Assembly (NCBI RefSeq): GCF_023715465.1
Contig: NZ_JAMBOE010000004.1
Location: 434,001-498,000, forward strand
DNA length: 64,000 nt
Reading direction: 5' to 3'
From: Paenibacillus macerans
GTDB taxonomy: Bacteria; Bacillota; Bacilli; Paenibacillales; Paenibacillaceae
Under the pieces are notes generated by a model that made no database searches, was not told where the DNA came from, and saw nothing but the letters and a program-made list of their open reading frames with translations. Positions 63,521 to 64,000 of the stretch are shown here, in pieces. A program made the translations under genes and the position numbers. Numbering within the stretch: position 1 is the stretch's first letter; the number at the start of each line of letters is the position of its first letter.

Positions 63521-64000
63521 TTATTTGCTTAATGCTTCGAGATCACTTTGGATGGTGTCCAAAGCCGTTTTTATATCGATATGTTCCGACAGCGCCGCAT
63601 GGATATTACGTTGAATCGAATCGGAAACTCTAGAATAATGAGGAGACATCGGTCTTGCTTTCCCATTCATAATAATGTCATAGAAATCCGCGTAGAATGG
63701 ATTCGCTTTCAAAACTTCGGAATCTTGATAAACCTCTTTTAATACCGGCGGTTGGGCGGCGATCAAATTCATTTTCTTCTGTACGCTTTCGCTGGACAAA
63801 TATTTGATAAAGTCGACTGCAGCCGCTTTATGCTCGTCATCGACGGAGTTATTGATCACCAAATTCAGACCGCCTAAAGTGGAATGCGCTTCGGTTCCTT
63901 TAGGGCCAACCGGCAGAGCGGCAACGCCCACTTTATCCTTTACTTTGGAACCTTCTTTGTTGGCTTGGCTCCAGAATCCGGACCAATCCCGGATAAAAAG
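63521..64000 (-). CDS. Sugar ABC transporter substrate-binding protein (C-terminal part)
   Basis: The frame is open to the right edge (FIRDWSGFWSQANKEGSKVK...DKVGVAALPVGPKG), about 160 residues, with no start in the window. The wording KVGVAALPVGP and LGGLNLVINN and the helical C-terminus fit family 1 extracellular solute-binding proteins. It is the first known gene of the sugar operon. Confidence 0.9.
   Translation of the reverse strand, partial: LFIRDWSGFWSQANKEGSKVKDKVGVAALPVGPKGTEAHSTLGGLNLVINNSVDDEHKAAAVDFIKYLSSESVQKKMNLIAAQPPVLKEVYQDSEVLKANPFYADFYDIIMNGKARPMSPHYSRVSDSIQRNIHAALSEHIDIKTALDTIQSDLEALSK

Overview
The window looks like a chromosomal segment of a Paenibacillus or close Bacillales relative. 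The evidence is three large secreted proteins with S-layer homology (SLH) domains, a yojF/bshB2 pair, CotF-like coat proteins, sbcDC, a small alarmone synthetase, GTG/TTG starts behind strong GGAGG sites, and moderately GC-rich coding DNA. No rRNA, tRNA or CRISPR array was seen.

Layout. 1-5.0 kb: start of an unknown gene and a giant SLH-anchored subtilisin. 5.0-9.1 kb: soluble chemoreceptor, yojF-bshB2, aldo/keto reductase. 9.2-18 kb: MalT-type regulator divergent from an SLH protein with a seven-blade RCC1 propeller, a NUDIX hydrolase and a membrane chemoreceptor. 18.5-23.3 kb: two CotF-like genes convergent with sbcDC. 23.8-24.8 kb: a small accessory patch (DUF6809-like, ribbon-helix-helix, divergent XRE regulator). 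25-29.4 kb: secreted GH3 and GH30 glycosidases. 30-33.3 kb: glycerol dehydrogenase, a 300-bp MITE-like element, a Fic protein with a 47-residue neighbour, and a divergent alarmone synthetase. 33.3-35.5 kb: an AT-richer island (double-HTH TetR regulator plus glycosyltransferase) abutting a truncated dehydrogenase remnant. 35.6-46.5 kb: a three-gene operon for a secreted purple-acid-phosphatase-like enzyme, an SLH protein and a GH92 alpha-mannosidase. 47.4-48.5 kb: an IS1595-like transposase gene with LexA-like operators. 48.9-55.3 kb: heterodimeric ABC exporter, XRE/membrane-protein pair, diguanylate cyclase, zinc-ribbon membrane protein. 55.4-58 kb: fumarate-reductase-like lipoprotein under a Rex-type operator, second aldo/keto reductase. 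58-64 kb: a sugar ABC importer operon with an oxidoreductase, a PfkB kinase and a sucrose-phosphorylase-family enzyme.

Most notable. (1) The phosphatase-SLH-GH92 operon has an 11-bp-periodic array resembling PhoP boxes upstream, suggesting a phosphate-starvation system acting on phosphorylated mannans. (2) Three unrelated families of short intergenic repeats share one spacing: units about 50 bp apart, then a 65-76 bp step. (3) The transposase has eroded catalytic positions and a strong promoter carrying two LexA-like boxes. (4) A TetR regulator carries two complete DNA-binding domains. (5) A Fic protein lacks the last arginine of its motif and has a microgene behind it whose stop codon lies in the MITE end.

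Functional links. The secreted hydrolases (protease, GH3, GH30, GH92, phosphatase) and the sugar importer operon fit a polysaccharide-degrading lifestyle. The Rex-operator lipoprotein and glycerol dehydrogenase fit redox balancing under low oxygen.
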